A stretch of 6,374 nucleotides of DNA from Anaerolineae bacterium (GTDB lineage Bacteria; Chloroflexota; Anaerolineae; JAADDB01), in the NCBI GenBank assembly GCA_015486895.1, contig WFQT01000189.1, positions 1 to 6,374 on the forward strand, read 5' to 3'. The translations under genes and the position numbers were made by a program. The notes under the pieces are model-generated. The model was not told the origin of the DNA. It did no database searches and saw only the letters and a program-made list of their open reading frames with translations. Positions 1 to 6,153 of this stretch are shown here, in pieces (positions within the stretch are counted from its first letter, which is position 1; each line of letters starts with the position of its first letter).

Positions 1-203
1 CGTCCCTGAGAGCCCTCACACTCAATACAGGGCTTGTGCTGTGGCTTGTCAGGGGTTGACGAAAGCCTCCCGAAAGGCAGGGTAATTCCTGGGGCCCATA
101 GGGCCCCAGGAATTACTTCGTTTTCCCAAAAAAGGCTCCAGGTTGGCACGCATATCCACGGCCACTACTACGACAAGATTCTGTCTCGGGCCGGCCCTTC
201 TGC
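1..203. other. Unassigned left edge
   Basis: I recognise no gene here. On the plus strand two short frames run in from the left edge and stop just before the inverted repeat at 82-116: one ends with TGA at 57-59, the other with TAA at 83-85. Either could be the tail of a gene that starts outside the window, but neither peptide is long or distinctive enough to name. The stretch 121-203 has no convincing coding signal and should contain the outer end of the IS256 remnant that follows. I could not find a terminal repeat there matching the one expected near 1410-1433. Confidence 0.4.
82..116 (+). terminator. Perfect 16-bp inverted repeat, terminator-like
   Basis: The arms 82-97 and 101-116 are perfectly complementary over 16 bp, around a 3-nt loop (ATA). 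The loop-proximal half of the stem is G/C only. On the plus strand the stem is followed by TTCGTTTT, a modest U-rich tail, so an intrinsic terminator for a plus-strand gene ending near 57-85 is the simplest reading. There is no T-run on the minus side. The exact symmetry would also suit a mobile-element-associated palindrome. Confidence 0.5.
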
Positions 204-1348
204 CTAATCTTCAAAAGAAAGATATTTGTGTCCAGTCATCCACTCTTCGCTGGTTTCCATCAGCAGTGCCGAGGCCAAACGCAAGCACGACGCTTCGTTG
301 GGGAAAATAGAGACGACACGAATGCACCGCGGAATTTCCCGGTTGAGCCGCTCCAGCATGTTGGTGGTACGAATATGCCGCCGATGTTTCTGCGGAAAGG
401 CGAACACAGTCAATCCTTCCGGAATGTTCTCCTCCATCCACGTAGCCAGATTGGCAGCCTTCTCCTGATATTTCTCCACGGCCAGTGCCAGCAATCATTC
501 CGCTTCTGGACGATTGGGCGCAGTGAAAATGGCCTTGATGTCAGCGGCTGCATCCTTTTTTCATCGCCTTGCGAGGGACATAAGCTTGGGCATTCTGCTA
601 CAGGTGGAACCAGCAGCGCTGTCAGGGAAAACACCCCCAAATACGGCCTTGCGAACCTATCTCAATCCAGCATTGTCGTGGCTGATGATGAGTTCCACGC
701 CGTGTAATCCCCGCTACGTCAAACTTTGTAAAAAGGTTCGCCAATGAGGTTCCGCCTGGCTTATGACCACAGAAACACCCAGTATCTCCCGTCTCCCCTC
801 TTCATCCACACCGGCAGCGATCAAAACTGCTGCATCTCGCACTTGTCCGTCCTGCCGCACCTTCTCGTACCGGGCATCCAGGTAGAGATAACGATAGCGA
901 CCCAACGATCAGTTGCGTCACGCCTCTAATTGCGCATCCAACTCTTTGGCAGCCTGGCTCACTTGGGCGGAGGAGACATTTATCCCACATAATTGCTCCG
1001 TGACAGCCGCCACCTTGCGGGCCGAAAGCCCCTCCACATACATCTCTGCCAAAACAAGCTTCAGCGCCCATTCGCTGCGGATACCCGAAAATCGCCTTTC
1101 CGCGCTTGTGGCACCCTAAACGTAGTCGGCCCGGCCCGGGTTTTCACTGTGTTCGGCTTATATCCGTTGGCATGGTCCCGACGCTCTGGTGTCCGTTCGT
1201 ACGGACCTGCACCCAGGTACGCCTGACGCTCAATGCGCATCGCCAGGTTGATGAGCGTGCGTATCATCTCAGGTATGTAATCCATTCCCTGAGGGATGAT
1301 TTGTTCCACAAATTCGTCTGATAAGGTAAAATGGTCTGTGCAGGTCAT
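204..1348 (-). pseudogene. IS256-family (mutator-type) transposase, heavily decayed
   Basis: This was a DDE transposase that cuts and rejoins element ends. The intact N-terminal piece (1348 down to about 1085) starts MTCTDHFTL and has the typical YLGAGPYERTPERRDHANG motif. An AEMYVEGLSARKVA region follows, then the first catalytic block YLYLDARYEKVR (about 835-890), the second block LIISHDNAGL (about 665-700), and the C-terminal RTTNMLERLNREI...RVV with IFPNEASCLRL. Joining these needs frameshifts near 1080-1095, 625-632 and 555-561. In-frame stops lie at 918-920, 909-911, 714-716, 657-659, 622-624, 598-600 and 495-497. The second catalytic Asp (family S-D-x-H-x-G-L) appears replaced by His. 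The original start is the ATG at 1346-1348, with a GGGGGAAG ribosome site upstream. It cannot make active enzyme. Confidence 0.93.
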
Positions 1349-1432
1349 CGGGCTTCCCCCTGTGTTTTGTCCTGATTCACAGGATACCCCTTGGCCTGCC
1401 TTCTGCCAATTCTACAGAAACAATTTTACACT
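204..1432 (-). mobile_element. IS256-family insertion sequence remnant (ends approximate)
   Basis: The span covers the broken IS256 transposase and its upstream region. The right edge is placed near 1432 because recognisable IS3-type transposase sequence resumes at once beyond it (from about 1436). On the minus strand the element would then begin with GTGTAAAATTG-like sequence, which resembles the A/T-rich TGTAAA-type ends common in IS256 relatives. No matching inverted copy was found to the left of 204, so the left end is lost or too diverged to see, and no target duplication can be shown. Confidence 0.4.
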
Positions 1433-1684
1433 ACTCCGCAAAGCAACGGCAAGATTGAGCGCTGGCACAAATCACTCAAAACGGGTTGTATCCGGCCCAA
1501 GACGCCGCTTTCATTGAAGGATGCCAGGAAGGTTGTTGGAGAGTTTGTCAGGTGCTATAATACCGAGCGACTGCAGAGTGCGATTGGCTATGTGACGCCC
1601 AAGGACAAGTTGGGGGGGCGGGAGGCGAACTTCTTTGCCCAACGTGAATGCAAGGTGGCGACAGTTCGCAGACGACGGGCCTAG
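1430..1684 (+). pseudogene. IS3-type transposase, C-terminal fragment (rve integrase core)
   Basis: The translation TPQSNGKIERWHKSLK, then TPLSLKDARKVVGEFVRCYNTERLQSAIGYVTPKDKL and an Arg-rich tail ending at TAG 1682-1684, is the last part of an rve/DDE integrase core as found in IS3-type transposases. The E of NGKIERWH is the expected third catalytic acid. About 85 codons remain of a protein normally near 250-300 residues, so the HTH and the first two catalytic Asp are missing. The frame stays open upstream to 1391, but those codons (LLPILQKQF) do not resemble the family and are probably IS256 end sequence. The fragment has no recognisable start of its own and is most likely silent. Confidence 0.85.
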
Positions 1685-1979
1685 CGTTGGCGGTGTGCCG
1701 AGGCGTTGTCGGCCTTAGCTGGACGTCTATCGGCATCCCTGAGTACGGTGGTGGCGTATGCAGGGTAGTGTCTTATTCGCACGAGGCAAAACTCCATTTC
1801 ACGCTGAACCAATACACCGTCATCCGATCTTCGGCCCATTTCGGCCGCGAACTCGCGCCCCAATTTGGCCGCGAGTTCACAACGGGCCATTCTTTTCTGT
1901 CTGAAATCTTACCTATTTTATTTACGTTGGTTTGTGGGCTTAACAATGTGGCCAACTTGATATTGCTTCTGCTTCACGT
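1685..1979. other. Non-coding stretch between transposase fragment and glycosyltransferase
   Basis: No convincing gene lies here. The first part (1685-1770) is GC-rich and is probably the 3' end of the IS3-type element. From about 1771 (TGTCTTATTCGCACG) the composition changes and the GGCCGCGA repeats begin. The last part (1881-1979) is AT-richer and lies downstream of the minus-strand glycosyltransferase. I see no clear intrinsic terminator for that gene. Open frames on both strands across here have no family resemblance. Confidence 0.5.
1833..1878 (-). repeat. Two degenerate ~21-bp direct repeats with a 9-bp inverted pair
   Basis: Read on the minus strand, GAACTCGCGGCCAAATTGGG (from 1878) is followed by GAGTTCGCGGCCGAAATGGG (from 1854): two copies of GA-N2-TCGCGGCC-AAAT-GGG separated by a few bases. 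The same DNA holds a perfect 9-bp inverted pair, GAACTCGCG at 1849-1857 and CGCGAGTTC at 1870-1878, with a 12-nt spacer. Closely spaced subterminal repeats of this kind are known as transposase binding sites in IS21-family ends, which is one possible origin. No IS21 genes are in the window. Confidence 0.6.
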
Positions 1980-3380
1980 TCACGGTCCAGGTCTAAACCA
2001 TTCCCACGGTCCACCGTGATCTCGTATTACTGGCCAAACAATAGTAAACTGTGATCTTTTGATAAAACTTGTAAGAATATTCAGCGCGCTTGCCTGGGGC
2101 ACAGATCCTCCGATATTCGAAATTCTTGGTTGCGTATAATAGACAAATACCAAGAAAGTAACCAATAGTATTAAAGAATAAAGGACTGAAACGATTGTTG
2201 CAGATATGACTACTTTTCTCATTCTTCCCTTGCTATTTTGTAACCACCATGCCACACCTATAGTAACTACTGGGTAAAGTTCGGTTAACCGCCGTGCTCC
2301 AAAAGAATCTCCTGCTGACCAATCCTTAACCATGGAAGCAATTAATATTTGACAGGACAAAAGACCCAAGAAGAGAAAGGCCAATCTACGATTGTATTTG
2401 CACATCAAACACAATCCAATCGTACCCAAGAGGGCAAATGGGGACCATATGAAATACCCCCGCAGGTTAGAAAAGAGAACAAGCCAAGTGTTCTTTAGAT
2501 TAGCCAATGCGACGAAATTGCTTTGCCCCTCCAGAGCATTCACAGGAGTAATGAATGGTGAGCCAAACAACTGAGTGAACATATATGGAATATGCCAGGC
2601 TATCGTTACTACCCCAATAGCAAACAGAGAAGTGGCTTTCCACTGCCGCTGGTAGACAAGCAAGAGCACAATTGGGATTACTGAAAGCAATAATTGCCAT
2701 CTAACCAAGGCAGAGAACCCAAAAGCTAAACCGGCCAGATACCATACCCACCAGAGAGTATTTTCCCCCTTGCTGATTAGCATATAATTATCAAGAAACA
2801 AATGAATAGATAGAGTATGGACAAACGTGGCCGAAGCATGGACGTATAACGGCTCAATCGTAGAGTAGTAATATAACGGTGTTCCCCACACTCCCAGAAC
2901 TCCGCTAAACAAAGCCACTTTAAGCGAAATTCCTATTGCCTTTGCAATTCTCACAAAGAGCCAGGCAGAAATCATCACCATCAATATCACTTGGAACATC
3001 GGGAAAAGGCTATAAGGAAGCGGGTACCCTTGTAGTGAGATAAAATACTTATCGTTAATGCGTAACACTCCGTACTTACTGGAAAGACGCGCCATCTGAT
3101 AGCTCGGTTGTAGCAACAAGCCTATTCCCCAAGCGAAAGCGTTAGCATAGTGACCAGTAGTTGCTACCTGCTTAGCCATGTATGTATTAAGCGATCCGAG
3201 CTGGGAAGCTTGGTTCGACAGATCCAAATCAAAGTCATCGCCAATAGAGGCTGTCCAAGCAAAGTAAGCTAAAGCATCGCCACGGATCAAGGGGCGACTG
3301 AGGCTTAACAAGCTTACCATCAGTATAAGCTCATAGATTGCTACCTTGAATTTGCTTTTCTCGACGTTTGGGTGCACCAA
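1980..3380 (-). CDS. Multi-pass membrane glycosyltransferase-like protein (GT-C / GT39-like)
   Basis: The 466-residue protein has about 10-12 hydrophobic segments, for example around residues 13-28, 125-146, 152-172, 210-243, 249-266, 297-323, 332-350 and 388-413. After the first segment comes a GDALAYFAW motif (34-42), then an acidic stretch (DDFDLDL, 48-54). This matches the Asp-bearing first extracytoplasmic loop of GT-C enzymes, which use polyprenyl-phosphate sugars. SFGARRLTELYP (359-370) resembles the late (S/G)-x-R-x-x-x-x-x-x-P region of these families. It probably transfers a sugar onto a glycan or lipid outside the membrane, but donor and acceptor are unknown. Start: TTG at 3380 or GTG at 3377, after AAAGGA at 3386-3391. 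GTG has the better spacing (8 nt). The gene looks AT-richer than wzz, as if from another source. A polysaccharide polymerase is the main alternative. Confidence 0.75.
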   Translation of the reverse strand: MVHPNVEKSKFKVAIYELILMVSLLSLSRPLIRGDALAYFAWTASIGDDFDLDLSNQASQLGSLNTYMAKQVATTGHYANAFAWGIGLLLQPSYQMARLSSKYGVLRINDKYFISLQGYPLPYSLFPMFQVILMVMISAWLFVRIAKAIGISLKVALFSGVLGVWGTPLYYYSTIEPLYVHASATFVHTLSIHLFLDNYMLISKGENTLWWVWYLAGLAFGFSALVRWQLLLSVIPIVLLLVYQRQWKATSLFAIGVVTIAWHIPYMFTQLFGSPFITPVNALEGQSNFVALANLKNTWLVLFSNLRGYFIWSPFALLGTIGLCLMCKYNRRLAFLFLGLLSCQILIASMVKDWSAGDSFGARRLTELYPVVTIGVAWWLQNSKGRMRKVVISATIVSVLYSLILLVTFLVFVYYTQPRISNIGGSVPQASALNILTSFIKRSQFTIVWPVIRDHGGPWEWFRPGP

Positions 3381-3385
3381 CGATG

Positions 3386-3391
3386 TCCTTT
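3386..3391 (-). promoter_or_regulatory. Ribosome binding site of the glycosyltransferase gene
   Basis: AAAGGA on the minus strand lies 5 nt from TTG (3378-3380) and 8 nt from GTG (3375-3377). There is no ATG in frame nearby, so this site supports a non-ATG start and slightly favours GTG. Confidence 0.6.
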
Positions 3392-3411
3392 GTCTGAGGC
3401 AAGTCGATTCT

Positions 3412-3455
3412 CTAGGAGAGATCTGAGAACCCTATGGTTCTCGGATCTCTCCTAG
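3412..3455. repeat. Long palindrome with CTAG at both ends
   Basis: The arms 3412-3431 and 3436-3455 are complementary over 20 positions with one T/C mismatch (a G-U pair in RNA) and a 4-nt loop, CTAT. Both outer ends are CTAG. The right-hand CTAG (3452-3455) is the IS630 insertion site. The palindrome lies just upstream of the glycosyltransferase. As RNA it would be a very stable hairpin, but neither strand has a following U-run, so a standard intrinsic terminator is unlikely. It may block read-through from the transposase, or be a small non-autonomous repeat. Confidence 0.8.
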
Positions 3456-3482
3456 TGGTATGTCAGGTACGTATTTGTTGGT
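3455..3482 (+). repeat. IS630 terminal inverted repeat, transposase 3' end
   Basis: The sequence reads GTGGTATGTCAGG... inward. It pairs with 4635-4662 with five mismatches over 28 positions. The transposase stop codon (3463-3465) lies inside this repeat. Confidence 0.88.
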
Positions 3483-4590
3483 ATAGATGCTTCAACCGAA
3501 TGCGGGCATCTGCTGTGGTGAACTGCCAATCCACCGGCTTCTCGGACGCATTGCGTTCAACATACCAGGCCTGCGTCTCCCGTTTGAGCGTGTCCAGGTC
3601 CGGAATCCGGCGATCCAAGCGCAGCCTTGTGAGTGCTGAAAGCTCTATTTCTGCAATGTTTAACCAACTACCGTGCTTGGGAGTGTAGTGGATCTCCAGC
3701 CGCTTTGCCAGCACCCGTGCCTTCTCCGGCAAAAACGCCTGGTACAAGGAAGCAATCGTGTGGGTGTTGAGATTGTCACACACAAACACAACCTTCTCCG
3801 CCTCCGGGTACTGCTCTTCCAGCAAGTGTTGGATTTCCTCGGCCCAATCCACGGCCGTCCGACGCTCCCGTACGGAGACCTGTCGCCATCCCACCAGCGG
3901 CTCCGTGAATAGAAAGAGGCTGGCTGTCCCGTTCCGCTCATACTCATAGTCAAACCGTTCTGGTTGCCCTAGCTGGGCAACTAAGGGTTTACGGGTCTCC
4001 TTGATCATTTGCACTGGCTGCTCGTCCATGCATACTGCCGGTCGCTGGGGATCGTAAGGCAGATGGTACAGATCCAAGATGTCCCCCATATTGCCCACAA
4101 AGGCCGCATCCTGTTCCGGTGGAATGACATAGTACTCCTTCAGATGCGATCTAAGTTCGTTTTTTAGCACCTGACGCACTGTCTCATGGGAGATGCATGG
4201 GACGATCTCCAACTCCACAACCCTTTCGGCCAGCAACCGCAACGCCCAAGGTGCATGACCAGCGGGAGGAGGACCACACCGCAAGGCAATAATCCGGACT
4301 TCCACTTCTCCGTTCACTACCCGCGGTATCCCTTTTTTTTGCTTTTTGTGCCCCAAAGCCGCTTCTAACCCTTGCTCAACAAATCGCCGGCGAACATTCG
4401 CAACAGTGTTGACATGGCGGGAAAATGCCTGCGCAGTTCGCTCATCCGTCCAGTTGGGGCCATCGGCATCTACCTTGAGCAAGATGTTGGCATGTTTGAT
4501 TTTGTAAGCCACTGCCTTCCCCGTAGACACCAACTTCTGTAACTCCCGTCGTTCTTCATCCGTGAGACGAACAATGTATCGCTTCTCCAT
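3463..4590 (-). CDS. IS630-family DDE transposase, intact
   Basis: The 375-residue enzyme excises the element and inserts it at TA dinucleotides. Residues about 45-80 (NWTDERTAQAFSRHV...) form a helix-turn-helix, and a second helical DNA-binding part runs to about 150 (SHETVRQVLK). The DDE_3 catalytic core has D189 in CMDEQP, D272 in VCDNLNTHT and E314 in HGSWLNIAEIE. All three acids are present and there is no frameshift. The open frame extends upstream to 4707, but that would run through the terminal repeat and beyond the element. ATG 4588-4590 (MEKRYIVRLTDEE) is preferred: it has GGAGGGAG 5-8 nt upstream and gives a length normal for the family. The stop lies inside the left terminal repeat, as is common for compact ISs. 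Confidence 0.95.
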   Translation of the reverse strand: MEKRYIVRLTDEERRELQKLVSTGKAVAYKIKHANILLKVDADGPNWTDERTAQAFSRHVNTVANVRRRFVEQGLEAALGHKKQKKGIPRVVNGEVEVRIIALRCGPPPAGHAPWALRLLAERVVELEIVPCISHETVRQVLKNELRSHLKEYYVIPPEQDAAFVGNMGDILDLYHLPYDPQRPAVCMDEQPVQMIKETRKPLVAQLGQPERFDYEYERNGTASLFLFTEPLVGWRQVSVRERRTAVDWAEEIQHLLEEQYPEAEKVVFVCDNLNTHTIASLYQAFLPEKARVLAKRLEIHYTPKHGSWLNIAEIELSALTRLRLDRRIPDLDTLKRETQAWYVERNASEKPVDWQFTTADARIRLKHLYQQIRT

Positions 4591-4595
4591 GAGTG

Positions 4596-4603
4596 CTCCC
4601 TCC
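4596..4603 (-). promoter_or_regulatory. Ribosome binding site that sets the transposase start
   Basis: GGAGGGAG on the minus strand, with the GGAGG core 8 nt before ATG 4588-4590. It supports this start over the in-frame ATG at 4705-4707, which lies outside the element. Confidence 0.75.
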
Positions 4604-4628
4604 AGGGTAAAGTTTTCCTCTCCCCTAG

Positions 4629-4657
4629 AGTATGACCAATAAATTCGTCTCTGACAA
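4629..4657 (-). promoter_or_regulatory. IS630 transposase promoter, partly inside the terminal repeat
   Basis: The minus strand has TTGTCA (4652-4657, five of six matches to the -35 consensus), a 17-bp spacer, and CATACT (4629-4634, four of six to the -10). The -35 lies within the terminal inverted repeat, so transposase binding could repress its own gene. The leader to the ATG would be about 30-35 nt. Confidence 0.55.
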
Positions 4658-4662
4658 ACCAC
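4635..4662 (-). repeat. IS630 terminal inverted repeat, transposase 5' end
   Basis: Read on the minus strand from 4662: GTGGTTTGTCAGAG..., matching 3455-3482 at 23 of 28 positions. It is followed outward by the TA duplication within CTAG (4662-4665). Confidence 0.88.
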
Positions 4663-4736
4663 TAGAGTATTTTGCATCATTTCCATTGTATAGGCAAACG
4701 ATGGCAATATGCCCCAGATTGCTACAGCAAGCTTGC

Positions 4737-4786
4737 CGTAGACAGTCCGCCCTCTATAGCCAATTGCCTACGCTATCCTGTCTACG
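4737..4786 (-). repeat. Two-step hairpin overlapping the wzz stop codon
   Basis: The outer arms CGTAGACAG (4737-4745) and CTGTCTACG (4778-4786) pair perfectly over 9 bp. Inside them ATAGC (4756-4760) pairs with GCTAT (4772-4776) around an 11-nt loop. The wzz stop TAG (4782-4784) is in the outer arm. No U-run follows on the minus strand, so this is at best a weak or factor-dependent terminator, or an mRNA 3'-end protecting structure. A separate perfect 10-bp palindrome, GCAAGCTTGC, lies beside it at 4727-4736. Confidence 0.5.
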
Positions 4787-5993
4787 TTTCCAGATACGCC
4801 ATTGCCCAGGCCAGGAACACACCGACCAAGAACCCGATGGCTCCCGCCACGATCCCCAGCACCAGCGGGGACGGCCCGGCTGGGCTCTCAGGAGGTTCGG
4901 CTTTCCCTAGGAGCCTGATGGCCCCGCCCTCGGCGATGGCGGAAGCGTCTATCTCCTCCAGATGCTTGGAAATGGCGTTGTACGCCCGTTCTGCGTTGTT
5001 CTTGTCTCTCCACATCTGGCGTAGCTTGAGTTCCTTATTAGCTAAGTCCTCCTGCGTTTTCCTGATCTCCTCCTCCAGCAGCGGGATGGTGCTCTTAGTA
5101 GCAGAGTCTTCCTCCGAAAGCATGGAAATGAGTTTGTCCAAATCGTCCTCTGCGCTTTTTAGTTTGTTTTTTGTGAGGACGCCACGAGCTTGTACCATGG
5201 GCAGAGTATAGGCAAGTTCCAGAGGAAGAGATTTCGGAGCCTTCCCATCAATTTTTGCTCTTTTTGCTTGCTCTATCAAGCATTGTAAGACTTGATGCGC
5301 ATGCTGATAAGAGGCAAGGGTCTGGCTCTGGAGTGCCCATAGATGGAGCTCGGGGGTGACTGGACCGAAGATTAGTAGAGCGCCGTCTTCATCGGCCGGT
5401 ATTTGAGAACCGGCAATTTGTCCGGTGAAGCCCAAGCCCATCCCCACTTGGGCACGGTAGTCCAGCAGCGCTTTTTCCGCCGCTTTCAGGCGCTCCAGGG
5501 CGGCTTTCTGCGCTTTGACGAAATCGCCACGCCGGCCCTGGTCGCTATAAATTTGTGTCGCCAGGGGGACGACTACGCCGGCCCACGCGTTGGCTATCCG
5601 GGCAGCGGCTTGGGGATCGTCCGCCGTCGCCCGGAGGAGCAAGAGATCGCCACTTCCTTCTTCTGCTTTGACCATTTTTCTGAGTTGGGCCGCCGAGGGC
5701 GAGCCACCGAGTTTCGCCGAAAGCTGTTCCAGAATCGGATCGCTGGTTGCCAGGGGGATGATCTCCTTCCGCTTGCCTTGATGCGGATCGACGAACTTGC
5801 GGATGGCGCCGTCGAACATCCAGACGTACTGGGGCTTGGGCACTATCAAAGTGACCGTAGCCCGGTATTTCGGATGGCGCAACCGCGCGAAGCCGACAGC
5901 CGCCGCCGCAGCCACCAGGGCCAGCCCGACGATGAGCCACCACCTTTTAACTATGGTAAGCCAATATTCTCTCCAATCGGAAGCATCTTCCAT
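4782..5993 (-). CDS. Wzz-type polysaccharide co-polymerase / chain-length determinant
   Basis: The 403-residue protein has the classic polysaccharide co-polymerase layout: a short cytoplasmic N-terminus, a first membrane helix at about 17-36 after WREYWLTIVKRWW, a large external domain, and a second helix at about 376-399 followed by only a few residues. The Wzz N-terminal domain includes YRATVTLIVP (43-52), and the Pro-rich AEPPESPAGPSP (365-376) before the second helix is typical. Predicted coiled coil covers about 155-180 and 275-345. There is no Walker-type tyrosine kinase domain, so any kinase partner is encoded elsewhere. By family it would oligomerise in the membrane and control length or export of an O-antigen, capsule or exopolysaccharide. 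Start ATG 5991-5993 has an excellent ribosome site. The gene looks GC-richer than the glycosyltransferase. Confidence 0.88.
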   Translation of the reverse strand: MEDASDWREYWLTIVKRWWLIVGLALVAAAAAVGFARLRHPKYRATVTLIVPKPQYVWMFDGAIRKFVDPHQGKRKEIIPLATSDPILEQLSAKLGGSPSAAQLRKMVKAEEGSGDLLLLRATADDPQAAARIANAWAGVVVPLATQIYSDQGRRGDFVKAQKAALERLKAAEKALLDYRAQVGMGLGFTGQIAGSQIPADEDGALLIFGPVTPELHLWALQSQTLASYQHAHQVLQCLIEQAKRAKIDGKAPKSLPLELAYTLPMVQARGVLTKNKLKSAEDDLDKLISMLSEEDSATKSTIPLLEEEIRKTQEDLANKELKLRQMWRDKNNAERAYNAISKHLEEIDASAIAEGGAIRLLGKAEPPESPAGPSPLVLGIVAGAIGFLVGVFLAWAMAYLET

Positions 5994-6000
5994 TCCAAAC

Positions 6001-6010
6001 CACCTCCCTT
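6001..6010 (-). promoter_or_regulatory. Strong ribosome binding site of the wzz-like gene
   Basis: AAGGGAGGTG on the minus strand, 7 nt before ATG 5991-5993. It is close to the anti-16S consensus and fixes the start. Confidence 0.85.
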
Positions 6011-6021
6011 ACTTTTTCGAG

Positions 6022-6050
6022 ATCTTACACCACTAGAGATGCGTAAGCAA
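6022..6050 (-). promoter_or_regulatory. Possible promoter of the wzz-like gene
   Basis: The minus strand has TTGCTT (6045-6050), a 17-bp spacer and TAAGAT (6022-6027). The -10 matches four of six and the -35 three of six of the sigma-70/A consensus. It would give a leader of only about 25 nt before ATG. The match is modest, and a promoter further upstream with a long structured leader is the alternative. Confidence 0.35.
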
Positions 6051-6153
6051 GGCCTGAAGCGTCGCAGGGCCCACCGGGGGTGTAATGCGCTGCACGCTCA
6101 CCACTCCGCAACTACATGGGAGAAGAAGTTCTCAGCGTGGGTGCATTTGCCTT

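Larger units (their letters stand above)
3453..4664 (-). mobile_element. Complete IS630-family insertion sequence
   Basis: The element body is 3455-4662 (1208 bp), flanked by the TA duplication expected for IS630 (3453-3454 and 4663-4664), each within a CTAG, the known preferred target of IS630. The terminal inverted repeats match at 23 of 28 positions, starting GTGGT[A/T]TGTCAG at both ends. The single transposase gene is intact with all catalytic residues, so the insertion could be recent and the element competent. It sits between the wzz-like gene and the glycosyltransferase, in the same orientation as both. Confidence 0.92.

Noticed and set aside
228..707. 159-codon plus-strand open frame
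   Set aside because: It is antisense to the IS256 pseudogene, whose conserved motifs are clear on the minus strand.
197..1414. Similarity of CCTTCTGCC-TAATCT (197) and CCTTCTGCC-AATTCT (1399) as IS256 ends
   Set aside because: The two copies are in direct rather than inverted orientation and match over too few bases to be terminal repeats.
1648..2019. 123-codon plus-strand open frame
   Set aside because: It starts inside the IS3-type fragment in another frame and runs through repeats into the glycosyltransferase end, with no ribosome site or recognisable domain.
4591..4707. Longer N-terminus for the IS630 transposase starting at 4707
   Set aside because: It would begin outside the element and run through the terminal repeat and promoter. 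The ATG at 4588-4590 has a strong ribosome site and gives the usual family length.
4672..5211. 179-codon plus-strand open frame
   Set aside because: It overlaps the 3' half of the wzz-like gene on the other strand. The Ser-rich, low-complexity translation is typical of an antisense shadow.
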